Of a stretch of 64,000 nt of DNA, positions 16,031 through 25,390 are shown piece after piece (within the stretch, counting starts at the first letter, position 1; each line of letters opens with the position of its first letter). This DNA comes from Candidatus Mediterraneibacter surreyensis (GTDB lineage: Bacteria; Bacillota; Clostridia; Lachnospirales; Lachnospiraceae): NCBI GenBank assembly GCA_019118885.1, contig DWYB01000029.1, positions 1 through 64,000 of the forward strand. Direction: 5' to 3'. The notes under the pieces were generated by a model. It did no database searches, was not told the origin of the DNA, and worked only from the letters and a program-made list of their open reading frames with translations. Made by a program: the position numbers and the translations under genes.

Positions 16031-18364
16031 TTATCTGACGCTGACTGAATCTAGATACTTCTTCAGATACTTCTTCATTTCATCTACCGATGAAATATCC
16101 TTCCCATCGGAATCTTTGTATGGTTCTCCTGAAGCATTTACAAAGCACCTTTTTTTATACTCCACGTGGTATTGACCTATCTTAAGATATGAACGGCGAT
16201 CTTCACTATTATAAGGATTGCCGCCATTGCGCAGTTCGTCACACTTCAGTAAAAGACTCAAAACCTTTACATTTACTTCGACATATGTATTCCGTTTTGA
16301 ATTCTTCATCAGCACATACCGGTCATACTCCTCTTCCACTTCAGATTTCTTGTCATGCCATATATAATAATAGTTTCGGCAGTACTCAAACAATTCTTCG
16401 TGTTGAACTAAGCTGTAGAGCAATTCTTCCCATTCATTTTTCCGTGAAGACTCTGAATTACAATATTCAGATATCATTTCTTTAGCAATGTCCTTCATAT
16501 CCTTAGTTTCGTTCTCTTTAATATCCTCAATTTTGATTCTTTCAAGAAAGCTTTTAAAAATTTTAAGTCTTTCCATCCATTTTTCCCATTCTTCTTTTGC
16601 TTCTTTTTCAACGGGGCGTAAAAATCCACGCCAATCATAATTGTGATGTTTTTCCTTATATCGAAAGAACGTAACTACTCCATTATCACCCATCCAGCCA
16701 GGCGCTTTTTTAGAATAATCTCCACATGTCAGCAATGCCCTGTGAAACAAATTATCGTGTTTATCTGCAAACTCCATTGTTGTTTCAATTTTTTCCCATA
16801 GTTCCTCATAAGCTTTCAGCTTCTCTGTTCCCGCATCTTCTACCGAATATATATCTCCCAAATAAAATGAAAACAGAATTTCCCCCTGAAAATAATCATT
16901 TTTCTCCGCCTTATAAATAATTTTTTTCCACTCAGGTCTATAGTTTATGATTTTCTGCTTGAACTTTTCTTCCTTTATTTGCCGCTTAGCAAAACCATCT
17001 AAGGACTCAATTGAAGAAATATCAGAACCAATTGCCGCAGGTAATTTAAATTCGCCTATACTCTTGCAAATCCTGCAAAATGTAATTGCATCATCAATTT
17101 CCGTGTTATTTGTCAGATTCCTAATAATTCTGAACCAATTAAAAAATGACTCTTCACTAAACTCACATTCCTGCACTTTTTGACCAAATCTTGTAATGGC
17201 AAAAAGGATAATCCGTGATTTGTATTCAGATATTACGGACTGATATATTCTTTTGTCTTCCTTATACATGAGTACCTCATTCTTAATAGTATCGAACACT
17301 TTGTATGATCGAATCTTGTTCAGTACATCAAATGTATAAAAAATATCTTTGACACAAGCAATAATGTTATTTTTATCACAAGCAATATCCAGATAATTCT
17401 TCAGAACAATATCCGCAATCGACTTTCCGCTTGGTGTTATCCACTCCTTATCCTCATCTTTTATTCTACTTTCAGAACATAAGCGGTTCACAAAAATCCA
17501 ATGTATCACTTCACGATAAAACACATCCGAATACTTTTCTGCCGTGTCATTATTCCCTGGAAGCTGCCAGATAAGATCCTGCCAGTCTCCATCCAAATAA
17601 TTACTGATCTTACCTTTCCATTCTTTAAGCTCCTTATTATCACTTTCATCAGCATACTCATAGAGTGAGGCTTTAAAATTCTCAAAATCAGTCAATTGTT
17701 TGCCCCGGGAATTCATTCTGATATATAGCTGATTAGGCTTCCCCAGTTGATCTCTTCCCAATTCAAGCAGCATAAACTTTATGGGACAGTCGCCGTTTTT
17801 TCCTTGCAAAGTATCAGAATACTTTCCCCAATCATGATTACCTTCCTCCTTTTCAAATGCTTTCTGGATTTCTCTAAGCATAATAACAGAAGATTCTATT
17901 GAAGGATCATAATTCCAGCTAAATGCATACCAAGAAGAATCAAGAATTGCATCCCGGATATTTGCGGAATTACATATATCACTGTGCTCATAAAGCGCTC
18001 TAAAGAACCGGTCAGTTGTATATCTGGTTTCATAGGAAAAATTAAGACGGTCACAACGGATTCGCAAATCTTCTCGGCCTGCTTTCGAAAACACATAGAA
18101 ATGCAGAAGGAACAATGTCGTTAGCCTCTGCTGTCCATCAATAGGCACAAAACGTTCGTCTTCATAATATCCGTAAATAAAATTAAGCATCATCGTTTTT
18201 CCTTTTCCTGTCAAAGCAGAAACCAGTTCCTCAACAAAATTGACTCTGTTTGTCTCTACACGCACGCTATTTCTGCCTTGAACATAATCGCGCTGAATCT
18301 GCGGAATTCTTATCCCCGCTTTTGAGTACAGGTCCCAAAATGAGCATTCCCTTCCAAAATTCAT
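16031..18364 (-). CDS. DUF262 domain protein, second gene of a defence-like pair
   Basis: A 777-residue protein with an N-terminal DUF262 (GmrSD N-domain, ParB-like fold). It has IPQIQRDYVQGR at about 20-31 and the nucleotide-site motif DGQQRLTTL at about 76-84. The remaining 550 residues are rich in Lys, Glu and aromatic residues; I see no HNH or other nuclease motif. The start is the ATG at 18364, which overlaps the stop of the preceding gene as ATGA, with GGGGTGG upstream; a GTG three codons earlier is less likely. In GmrSD-type type IV restriction enzymes the DUF262 domain hydrolyses nucleotides. The pairing with a DUF262-HNH protein suggests a two-protein restriction complex (inference). 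The gene is AT-rich compared with both flanks. Confidence 0.85.
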   Translation of the reverse strand: MNFGRECSFWDLYSKAGIRIPQIQRDYVQGRNSVRVETNRVNFVEELVSALTGKGKTMMLNFIYGYYEDERFVPIDGQQRLTTLFLLHFYVFSKAGREDLRIRCDRLNFSYETRYTTDRFFRALYEHSDICNSANIRDAILDSSWYAFSWNYDPSIESSVIMLREIQKAFEKEEGNHDWGKYSDTLQGKNGDCPIKFMLLELGRDQLGKPNQLYIRMNSRGKQLTDFENFKASLYEYADESDNKELKEWKGKISNYLDGDWQDLIWQLPGNNDTAEKYSDVFYREVIHWIFVNRLCSESRIKDEDKEWITPSGKSIADIVLKNYLDIACDKNNIIACVKDIFYTFDVLNKIRSYKVFDTIKNEVLMYKEDKRIYQSVISEYKSRIILFAITRFGQKVQECEFSEESFFNWFRIIRNLTNNTEIDDAITFCRICKSIGEFKLPAAIGSDISSIESLDGFAKRQIKEEKFKQKIINYRPEWKKIIYKAEKNDYFQGEILFSFYLGDIYSVEDAGTEKLKAYEELWEKIETTMEFADKHDNLFHRALLTCGDYSKKAPGWMGDNGVVTFFRYKEKHHNYDWRGFLRPVEKEAKEEWEKWMERLKIFKSFLERIKIEDIKENETKDMKDIAKEMISEYCNSESSRKNEWEELLYSLVQHEELFEYCRNYYYIWHDKKSEVEEEYDRYVLMKNSKRNTYVEVNVKVLSLLLKCDELRNGGNPYNSEDRRSYLKIGQYHVEYKKRCFVNASGEPYKDSDGKDISSVDEMKKYLKKYLDSVSVR

Positions 18365-20418
18365 TCTTTCCACCCCTTTACAGCATCTAACATTATTTCG
18401 AGAATTTTACGGTAGCCTTCTTTATCTTCATCAGTCCATTGTGTGGGATTAACCATGTTGTCGGAATAATATTTCATGAAAACATTTTTTGTTACAATCG
18501 GAATGAACACGCCTTTTTGATCTTGTGCAATTATTTTCTTTCTTTTCTTGTTGAAAAAAGCATTCCCATAGCTTCGATTTATTGAAGCATTGAGCAGCAC
18601 AAGGTTTTCAATTCCATGATCCGGCGTCTGGTTAAGTTTCTCAGCATAATCAGCCCATTTGCTGCAGCATTCATTGTATCCATCGGCTGATTTATAATTT
18701 TCTTCACTCAAATCTTGTGATAAGTAGTCATCAATCGTCCGCACAATCTCCTCATCATCAGTATCGTCCTTTAAAGCTGATAAATTACTCTTAAAATCCT
18801 CAAAGTTCTTAGATCCCTTCTCCAAATTCTTTTCAACTGTTCTCGGTCTTATGTGTTCTATATCCCATTCTGTTTGATTATAAATGCTAAATGGAAACCG
18901 TGTCTTTGATATAGCTGCCTCATCATATTTCTCTTCTTCGTCAGAATTGTCTTTTAAAAATACCATCGTAAAAATGTTACTAAACAATAATATTTTCCGC
19001 AAAACGTTCCTTTTAACGATCTCTTCGCCATCCAGCGGATATTCGTAAAGTATATCGTCAAGCAAAATTTCACTCTTTCTATTCTCTTTCTTGGATACTG
19101 CTATTTGTTTATAAATTCTTTTTTTTACATACTTTTTGACACCCTCTTTTCCCAATGTATTTGTCTCTGCATATAATTCAGCCACCTCTTCTGACACAAC
19201 CGATTTCAAACCACGGTTTGATTCTTCTGCAGCAACTAAAAATCCTATCGTATGGTATAATTCTTCATCTTTGTACCAAGAATACAATTTGTCATAGACT
19301 TTAACAATGTTTTCCCATATTCCCTTAATAGTTTCATAATAGGATGTTTTATTCTCTTTATTTAAATATTCTTGTATTGCAAGAAACGAAAAACGATCCT
19401 TATGCGGATCAAATCCCAAATTTTCACTTTTATTATTCAACTCACGTGCATAAATTTCAACAACATAATCAATCCGCGTCCTGGAACTTGACTTTTCCAC
19501 ATCATTCTGTGAAATAAAATACCAAAAATCATCATCTCTCAATCCACTTTCCAATTTATCCCACTCAAACGCAATCTCTTTCTGTTCTTTCGCAATGCGC
19601 TCTTTAGAGTCGGAGCCTTCAGCGTTGTCTGGGTTCAAGAGTAATGCTTTAAAGAGCTCTGCATTCGTAAGCTCTATCTTCCCCTCATTGATACTCTTAA
19701 AAATCTTTTCCGCCGGACTTTCTTCGTCTTTCACCTCATACCAAATAAAAAAAAGGGTTTTGAGTTTGCTGTAAAATTTTTGTTTTTCTGCTGCGTTCCA
19801 TTTAAATTCACTTTTTTTCTTCGCATTTTCTTGAAAATTCTGATTGTATTTTGATTGACCAAACCACTTTTCGATCGTTTTTTTAGCCTTTTCTATAAAA
19901 TATTCATCCACTCCACGGATCAACTCATAATAAACGGAATACTCTATAGGTTCTTCTTTATCTGCTTCTATATCCAGCCACGCCAAAATCAGCCAGATTG
20001 TTGTGATTCTTTGCTGCCCGTCTAACAACTCATATGTCCCGGATGGCAATGATTTCTCCTTCGGAAACTCACCGCTGTCACCCAACTTTTTCCTGACTGT
20101 ATGCTTAGACGCATCTGCATTATCATCTTTCTGCTCAGGCAGCTTCTTTAGCACAAGCGGCTGCATACAGTAAACTTCTCCCCCCTCTTCATCCACATCA
20201 ATTTGCTCAATATCCGAAAGCAGCGAAATAATTTCTGTCTCCGACCATCTATATCCTCTTTGATAATCCTTGATATAAAAATTCAGACCAGCTAATTCAG
20301 TAATCCGTTTTCCCAATAATTCTGCACGAGCGGGCGAAGGACACACCTCTCTAATAGTTTCAATCTGCGCATACGATAACGGATATTCTTTTTCATCTAC
20401 ATACAATTTATATTCCAT
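18361..20418 (-). CDS. DUF262-DUF1524 (GmrSD-like) HNH nuclease, first gene of the pair
   Basis: A 685-residue protein with DUF262 at the N-terminus (YQRGYRW at 52-58, LLDGQQRITTIW near 131-142) and a C-terminal DUF1524-type HNH domain: WDIEHIRPRT near 518-527, then GIENLVLLNASINRSYGN near 602-619 and FFNKKRKK. This is the single-chain GmrSD architecture of type IV restriction enzymes, which cut modified phage DNA. An insertion of about 45 charged residues (95-125) separates the two DUF262 motifs. The frame continues 29 codons upstream, but the ATG at 20418 begins the recognisable domain; its ribosome site is weak (GGGGAA). It is translationally coupled to the second DUF262 gene. Low GC and insertion within a conserved cluster point to horizontal acquisition. 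Confidence 0.88.
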   Translation of the reverse strand: MEYKLYVDEKEYPLSYAQIETIREVCPSPARAELLGKRITELAGLNFYIKDYQRGYRWSETEIISLLSDIEQIDVDEEGGEVYCMQPLVLKKLPEQKDDNADASKHTVRKKLGDSGEFPKEKSLPSGTYELLDGQQRITTIWLILAWLDIEADKEEPIEYSVYYELIRGVDEYFIEKAKKTIEKWFGQSKYNQNFQENAKKKSEFKWNAAEKQKFYSKLKTLFFIWYEVKDEESPAEKIFKSINEGKIELTNAELFKALLLNPDNAEGSDSKERIAKEQKEIAFEWDKLESGLRDDDFWYFISQNDVEKSSSRTRIDYVVEIYARELNNKSENLGFDPHKDRFSFLAIQEYLNKENKTSYYETIKGIWENIVKVYDKLYSWYKDEELYHTIGFLVAAEESNRGLKSVVSEEVAELYAETNTLGKEGVKKYVKKRIYKQIAVSKKENRKSEILLDDILYEYPLDGEEIVKRNVLRKILLFSNIFTMVFLKDNSDEEEKYDEAAISKTRFPFSIYNQTEWDIEHIRPRTVEKNLEKGSKNFEDFKSNLSALKDDTDDEEIVRTIDDYLSQDLSEENYKSADGYNECCSKWADYAEKLNQTPDHGIENLVLLNASINRSYGNAFFNKKRKKIIAQDQKGVFIPIVTKNVFMKYYSDNMVNPTQWTDEDKEGYRKILEIMLDAVKGWKE

Positions 20419-20544
20419 GCTAATTCCCCATACCCTTCCCTTAGAGCGTACCTTTTTATTTCTAAAATATACTTTATTATGGCATATACTTATCTTAATT
20501 ACCACAGAATAATAAGTAATGCAAACCTGTCACTTAAAAGAAAA

Positions 20545-20576
20545 AGCCAGAAAGAACAATACTGTTCCTCCTGACT
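20545..20576. terminator. Terminator after ftsZ
   Basis: Arms 20545-20558 and 20563-20576 form a 14-bp stem with a 4-nt loop. T runs follow on both strands (TTTTTCTTTT on the minus strand), so it ends ftsZ transcription before the DUF262 genes. Confidence 0.75.
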
Positions 20577-20602
20577 TTTTTATCATGTTAAAACTTGTCC
20601 CT

Positions 20603-21775
20603 CTATTTCTTAAAGAAATCCGGGATCTTGATGGACTGTTCTTTTACATTGCTGGACGGAGTCCTCGGCTGCAGTGTAGGCATAGTGCCTCCCTGCGGTC
20701 TTGCAGCTGTCCTGCTGTTCTCCTTATCCAGACGGTTTCTCACCGGAGAATCCCCTGACGGAAGGATAGAACCTACCTTCTGCTGTCCTTCCAGCCTTGC
20801 TTTCAGCTTGGAAGCGCTGCCGCCTACATTATGTAAGCCTGTGGCGATAACAGTGATCGTACATTCGTCTGACTTCGTGTCATCGTACATTGCACCGAAG
20901 ATAATGCTTGCGCTCTCTCCTGCCAGCTCCTGTACGTAATCAGCTGCGTCAGATGCATCCATAAGTGTGATATCACCGGATACATTGACAATGACATTGG
21001 ATGCACCCTGGATCGTTGTCTCGAGCAGCGGACTTGCGACAGCCTCTTTGACCGCCTCAAGAGCTTTGTCATCGCCGCGTCCGGAACCGATACCGATGTG
21101 AGCGATACCCTTGTCCTTCATAACCGTCTGGATATCAGCGAAGTCGAGGTTGATCAGGGACGGAACATTGATCAGGTCTGTGATACCCTGGATACCCTGC
21201 TGGAGTACCTCGTCTGCCTTCTTGAGAGCCTCCGGCATCGTTGTGCGTCTGTCTACGACTTCAAGAAGCTTATCATTCGGGATCACGATGATCGTATCAA
21301 CATTTTCTTTTAATTTATCGATTCCTGTAAGAGCGTTCTGCATCCTTGTCTTGGACTCGAAACGGAACGGTTTTGTCACAACTCCGACTGTCAGGGCCCC
21401 CTGCTCTTTCGCGATACGTGCGATGACCGGAGCCGCGCCTGTACCAGTACCGCCTCCCATACCGCAGGTAACGAACACCATGTCCGCTCCCTTGAGCGCT
21501 GCTGAGATCTCTTCTGAACTTTCCTCTGCCGCTTTCTCTCCTACTTCCGGCTGCGCTCCTGCGCCAAGACCTTTGGTAAGCTTCTCGCCGATCTGCATCA
21601 GTGTCGGCGCCTTGCAAAGCTGCAGTGCCTGCTTATCTGTATTCACTGCGATAAATTCCACGCCTGCGATCTGTTCATCGATCATGCGGTTCACAGCGTT
21701 ATTACCGCCGCCGCCGACTCCGACAACAATAATTCTTGCAGCCGCTTCTGATTCGTTGGTTTTAATTTCTAACAA
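20603..21775 (-). CDS. ftsZ: Cell division protein FtsZ
   Basis: A 390-residue tubulin-like GTPase that forms the division ring. The N-terminal [13 protein letters not shown] is followed by the tubulin signature GGGTGTG at 107-113 and a T7-loop [11 protein letters not shown] variable Gln/Pro-rich linker ends in the conserved tail KIPDFFKK, the site for membrane-tether and regulator binding. The start is a TTG at 21775 with AAAGGAGG 9 nt upstream. No ftsA follows or precedes it here, so its membrane anchor (SepF or FtsA) is encoded elsewhere. It has its own promoter in the long gap after ftsQ. Confidence 0.98.
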   Translation of the reverse strand: MLEIKTNESEAAARIIVVGVGGGGNNAVNRMIDEQIAGVEFIAVNTDKQALQLCKAPTLMQIGEKLTKGLGAGAQPEVGEKAAEESSEEISAALKGADMVFVTCGMGGGTGTGAAPVIARIAKEQGALTVGVVTKPFRFESKTRMQNALTGIDKLKENVDTIIVIPNDKLLEVVDRRTTMPEALKKADEVLQQGIQGITDLINVPSLINLDFADIQTVMKDKGIAHIGIGSGRGDDKALEAVKEAVASPLLETTIQGASNVIVNVSGDITLMDASDAADYVQELAGESASIIFGAMYDDTKSDECTITVIATGLHNVGGSASKLKARLEGQQKVGSILPSGDSPVRNRLDKENSRTAARPQGGTMPTLQPRTPSSNVKEQSIKIPDFFKK

Positions 21776-21849
21776 GAGTATTTCCTCCTTTGTCGTCTTA
21801 TTAATTTCTTATACATCCCTTTTATTGAACGATAGAATCCAATAAATAT

Positions 21850-21878
21850 ATAATAAAGTCTTTTCTTTAAATAATCAA
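21850..21878 (-). promoter_or_regulatory. Sigma-A promoter of ftsZ
   Basis: TTGATT (21873-21878) and TATTAT (21850-21855) are separated by 17 bp in an AT-rich gap of 171 bp between ftsQ and ftsZ. Confidence 0.55.
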
Positions 21879-21946
21879 TAGATTTTTCTTATTTTTCTGA
21901 TATTTTTATACGATTGGCGAGTGCCTTTTTCTTAGCTGATGTTCTG

Positions 21947-22690
21947 TCAGGCTGAAGGCACGAACCGGATAGATTCTGACTCCGGATCGTAGTTCTCAAG
22001 GTGCAGAGTTCCCGCGGTATCCGGGTACAACTCCGCAAGTTTTGCCAGGATCGGCGGCACCTGCTGCAGCTTTTCTTCATAATTGCCGCTGCCCAGGAGC
22101 ACTTCTACGATCCCAAAATAAACCTGGACATTCCCGTCTGTGCATGACATTTTGTCCGGTGTAAGATCACATTTTTTCAGATTTTTTGAAACTTCAACGA
22201 TTTTTCCAAAAATGGTGTCATCTTCAACAGGAAGCTCTTCCCCTATCTTTACTTTCGACGCATCAAATGTCAGGTTCTCAATATAAGGAGTCCCTTCGAT
22301 CAGTTTATTCGTCCTCAGAGATGCGACCCCCGAATCGTCAAAATACAGATATGCCCCCTCATAGTCAACATATCCTGCCATTTCCTTTTCTGTCACTTTT
22401 ACCCTGACTGTCCACGGATTTTTCAGGGAGATCTTCATACTCTCCACCCCGGACGGCAGATCCGCGTCCGTGAGATTATATTTTGCCATGATATACAGTG
22501 TATTCACAGAAAACCTGTCATTCTGTATCCATGTCGTTATCGTATTCTCACCATAATATGAATTGCCTTCCACCACAAAGGAACGGGTCCGGAACAAAAA
22601 TACAGCCACAGCCGCAAGGACAGCAAGCCCGGCGATGACCGAGACTACGATCAGCCATACCCTTCTCTTTTTGTGCTTTCTTCTCTTCAT
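21947..22690 (-). CDS. ftsQ: Cell division protein FtsQ/DivIB
   Basis: A 247-residue bitopic divisome protein. A Lys/Arg-rich cytosolic start (MKRRKHKKRR) precedes one transmembrane helix (about 11-32) and a POTRA domain beginning FVVEGNSYYGENTI. A FtsQ/DivIB beta domain ends before a short tail. It works with FtsL and DivIC to control septal PBP and SEDS enzymes. AAAGGAGG lies before the start. The gap to ftsW carries the two hairpins at 22727-22854. Confidence 0.93.
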   Translation of the reverse strand: MKRRKHKKRRVWLIVVSVIAGLAVLAAVAVFLFRTRSFVVEGNSYYGENTITTWIQNDRFSVNTLYIMAKYNLTDADLPSGVESMKISLKNPWTVRVKVTEKEMAGYVDYEGAYLYFDDSGVASLRTNKLIEGTPYIENLTFDASKVKIGEELPVEDDTIFGKIVEVSKNLKKCDLTPDKMSCTDGNVQVYFGIVEVLLGSGNYEEKLQQVPPILAKLAELYPDTAGTLHLENYDPESESIRFVPSA

Positions 22691-22726
22691 CCAAATGCCT
22701 CCTTTACCCGTTCAGCCGCGCCATTC

Positions 22727-22854
22727 GCAAAACCGCACTTCGTGCTTACTGCGGCTCCCGCCGCTGTTTTGCTCATGAGCAGGCGCTCACCCCATGTATG
22801 CCACTGCGCCCAAAACCATGCGAGCATGGTTTGTGTGCTCAGCGGCATACATGG
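22727..22854. repeat. Two inverted repeats between ftsW and ftsQ
   Basis: Hairpin one pairs GCAAAAC (22727-22733) with GTTTTGC (22766-22772). Hairpin two pairs CCATGTATGCC (22792-22802) with GGCATACATGG (22844-22854), with an inner stem AAACCATGC/GCATGGTTT. There is no T run and no reading frame. This 178-bp gap occupies the place where murG, missing from this cluster, sits in related orders. It could be an extragenic palindrome or an mRNA processing site. Confidence 0.6.
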
Positions 22855-22868
22855 CTGAACTGGTTATT

Positions 22869-23954
22869 TCATTCTACCAGACTTGATACGCTTAGGACAA
22901 GTCCCATTTCCATGAGGAGGAACATGACGGATGTTCCTCCATAGCTGATGAACGGGAGTGTGATCCCTGTGTTGGGGATGGAATTTGTCACAACGGCGAT
23001 GTTCAGGATGACCTGGATCATCATGTGCGCCATGGCTCCTGTGGCAATGAGCGCTCCCAGGAGATCCGGTGTCCTTGTGGCGATCACAAACAGCCGCCAG
23101 ATCAGGATCAGGAACAGCAGGATGATGATCCCTGCCCCGACAAGCCCCAGCTCCTCGCAGATGATGGAAAAGATCATGTCATTCTGGGCCTCAGGAAGGA
23201 ACCCCAGCTTCTGCACGCTGTTCCCCAAACCTCGGCCAAAGAGTCCGCCGCTGCCGATGGCATAAAGCCCCTGGAGCGTCTGATAGCCTTTTTCGTATTT
23301 TTCCGGATGCTGCCAGATCGCGATCCTCTCCAGGCGGTAGCTCTCCATGGCGAGGAACACGGCCATAAAAGCCGCTCCCGCGCTCCCCATCCAGATAAAC
23401 TGTGAGTACTTCGGGCTTGCCACAAAGACGAGCACGACCGCGATCCCGAGTATGATGATCGCAGTGCTTAAGTTGCTGGCGCCCACCAGCCCGACCACAG
23501 GCAGCACGGGCAGCATCATGAGGATCAGCGTCCTGAACCTGTGCATCCGCCGGACATTTCTGCTTACCAGCCATGCAAGGAAGAGGATGACCGCCACCTT
23601 CGCGAACTCCGAGGGCTGAAAAGAAAAAGGGCCCAAAGACAGCCATCTTTTGGACCCGTTATACTCATCTCCGAACAGCATCACAGCCACAGACAGGGCG
23701 ATCGCTGCCAGGTATCCAGGAATCGCAAGGGGTATCCACTTATGATAGTCGATCTGCGCGATGACGATCATGCCCAAAAGGCCGATCAGTGTGGCAAATC
23801 CCTGCTTTTTCACATAATACAGGGGATCATGGAATTTTATCCTGCCATTGTAGGCGCTGGTGCTGTAAAGCACCACAAGTCCGACTGCCACAAGGATCAG
23901 GATCACCGCTGCCAGCGTCTCATCATACCGCCTCTTCCTTTTGGAACGCTCCAA
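22869..23954 (-). CDS. ftsW: SEDS-family division protein FtsW (or SpoVE)
   Basis: A 361-residue multi-pass membrane protein, a glycosyltransferase that polymerises lipid II together with a class B PBP. About ten hydrophobic segments are present. Motifs YSTSAYNG, GSKRWLSLG, FQPSEFAK, LSTAIIILG, the extracellular loop EAQNDMIFSIICEELG and the end GITLPFISYGGTS are all typical. The start is TTG at 23954 with GGAG 4 nt upstream. It lies between murD and ftsQ, where Bacillus has spoVE, so it may serve vegetative septation, spore cortex or both; a second SEDS gene is at 33949. Confidence 0.93.
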   Translation of the reverse strand: MERSKRKRRYDETLAAVILILVAVGLVVLYSTSAYNGRIKFHDPLYYVKKQGFATLIGLLGMIVIAQIDYHKWIPLAIPGYLAAIALSVAVMLFGDEYNGSKRWLSLGPFSFQPSEFAKVAVILFLAWLVSRNVRRMHRFRTLILMMLPVLPVVGLVGASNLSTAIIILGIAVVLVFVASPKYSQFIWMGSAGAAFMAVFLAMESYRLERIAIWQHPEKYEKGYQTLQGLYAIGSGGLFGRGLGNSVQKLGFLPEAQNDMIFSIICEELGLVGAGIIILLFLILIWRLFVIATRTPDLLGALIATGAMAHMMIQVILNIAVVTNSIPNTGITLPFISYGGTSVMFLLMEMGLVLSVSSLVE

Positions 23955-23967
23955 TAAACTCCACTCC

Positions 23968-25386
23968 CTACAACTGTTTTACTAGTTCTTTGAATTTATC
24001 TCCGCGTTCTTCGTAATTCTTAAACATTCCCCAGCTCGCGCATGCAGGCGAAAGGAGCACTGCATCCCCGGGCTGTGCATATCCTACACATTTCTCAAAA
24101 GCTTCCTCAAACGTATCTGCCAGCACAACGTCCGTAAATCCAAGCCTTGCCGCAGTCTCAGCGATCTTTTCCCGGGTCGCCCCGATCAGGACCAGCTTCT
24201 TTACCTTCCCGTCAAATGCCTGGATCCATTCGTCATAAGATGACTGCTTATCATAGCCGCCGCCGATCAGCACTGTCGGGCGGTTCATCGCCCGGATCCC
24301 GCGTATCGCCGCATCCGGGTTCGTGCCCTTGGAGTCATTGTAGTAGGCGACTCCGTTCTTCTCCGCCACGAACTCGATCCGGTGCTCTACCCCGGCAAAT
24401 TCCTTTAATGTCCTGCGTATCACATCCATCGGGACGCCGTACGCATACGCCATAGCCACTGCTGCCATGGCATTCTCATGATTATGAGTGCCCAGGATCT
24501 GGAGCTCGCTGACGTCGCACACCGGGATCTCCCCGTCCACATTGCAGATGATCGTGGTCCCGTCCAGATACACGCCTCTTTTAAGTTTACGCCGGCTGCT
24601 GAAATATAGAACATCCGCGGAGATCTTTCCGCCGAATTCCCGGAGGACATCATCCTCATAATTCAGCACACACACATCGTCCGCTGTCTGATTCTCCGCG
24701 ATCCGCTCCTTTGCCGCAATATATGCTTCCATCGTATGATGGCGGTTCAGGTGGTCCGGAGTGATATTCAGGATCGCGCTCACCCTCGGGCGGAAAGTAT
24801 GTACTGTCTCGAGCTGGAAACTGCTCATCTCCGCTACGATCACAGAGTCCTCTCTTGTCTCTGGCACAATACTGGTATACGGATTCCCGATATTTCCCAC
24901 CACAAAGGTGCTCTCCTTCCAGTTCCCCATGATCTGTCCGAGGAGAGCTGTTGTGGTCGTCTTCCCGTTTGTCCCGGTAATGGCGAGGACATCTCCTTTT
25001 CCGAGTACATAAGCGAGCTCGATCTCTCCCCACACAGGGATCCCCGCCTCTCTCATCCGGTCCACGACCGGAAGGTCCGTCGGTACGCCCGGGCTCATCA
25101 CTGTCAGGGACAATCCGCCCAGAAGCTCTTCCGGGAACTCTCCCAGCACCACGCTGAGATCCGCAGAGTCCGCGCCGCCGGCAGCATCCTGCCCTGACGG
25201 CTTCCCGTCCACGGAGCCTGTTCCTGCCAGGCTCTCCTGGATCTTCGTTTTTATCTCTGCCGCATCCAGCTTCTCATTCCCGTCATACAGGACCACCTGA
25301 GCGCCTTCTCTCAGGAGAAGTCCGGCTGCCGCTTCCCCGCTGATGCCGGATCCAAATACAAGTACCTTTTTTCCTTTCATCTCCAT
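23968..25386 (-). CDS. murD: UDP-N-acetylmuramoyl-L-alanine--D-glutamate ligase
   Basis: A 472-residue cytosolic Mur ligase that adds D-glutamate to UDP-MurNAc-L-Ala. An N-terminal Rossmann domain (KVLVFGSGISGEAAAGLL) is followed by the ATP loop GTNGKTTTTAL, then MSSFQLE, the central NITPDHLNRH and HRIEFV, and the C-terminal YNDSKGTNPDA and LLSPACASWGMF. An insertion of about 25 residues (about 60-85, Ala/Gly/Asp-rich) makes it slightly longer than usual. It begins 4 nt after the mraY stop. Confidence 0.97.
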   Translation of the reverse strand: MEMKGKKVLVFGSGISGEAAAGLLLREGAQVVLYDGNEKLDAAEIKTKIQESLAGTGSVDGKPSGQDAAGGADSADLSVVLGEFPEELLGGLSLTVMSPGVPTDLPVVDRMREAGIPVWGEIELAYVLGKGDVLAITGTNGKTTTTALLGQIMGNWKESTFVVGNIGNPYTSIVPETREDSVIVAEMSSFQLETVHTFRPRVSAILNITPDHLNRHHTMEAYIAAKERIAENQTADDVCVLNYEDDVLREFGGKISADVLYFSSRRKLKRGVYLDGTTIICNVDGEIPVCDVSELQILGTHNHENAMAAVAMAYAYGVPMDVIRRTLKEFAGVEHRIEFVAEKNGVAYYNDSKGTNPDAAIRGIRAMNRPTVLIGGGYDKQSSYDEWIQAFDGKVKKLVLIGATREKIAETAARLGFTDVVLADTFEEAFEKCVGYAQPGDAVLLSPACASWGMFKNYEERGDKFKELVKQL

Positions 25387-25390
25387 CGTG

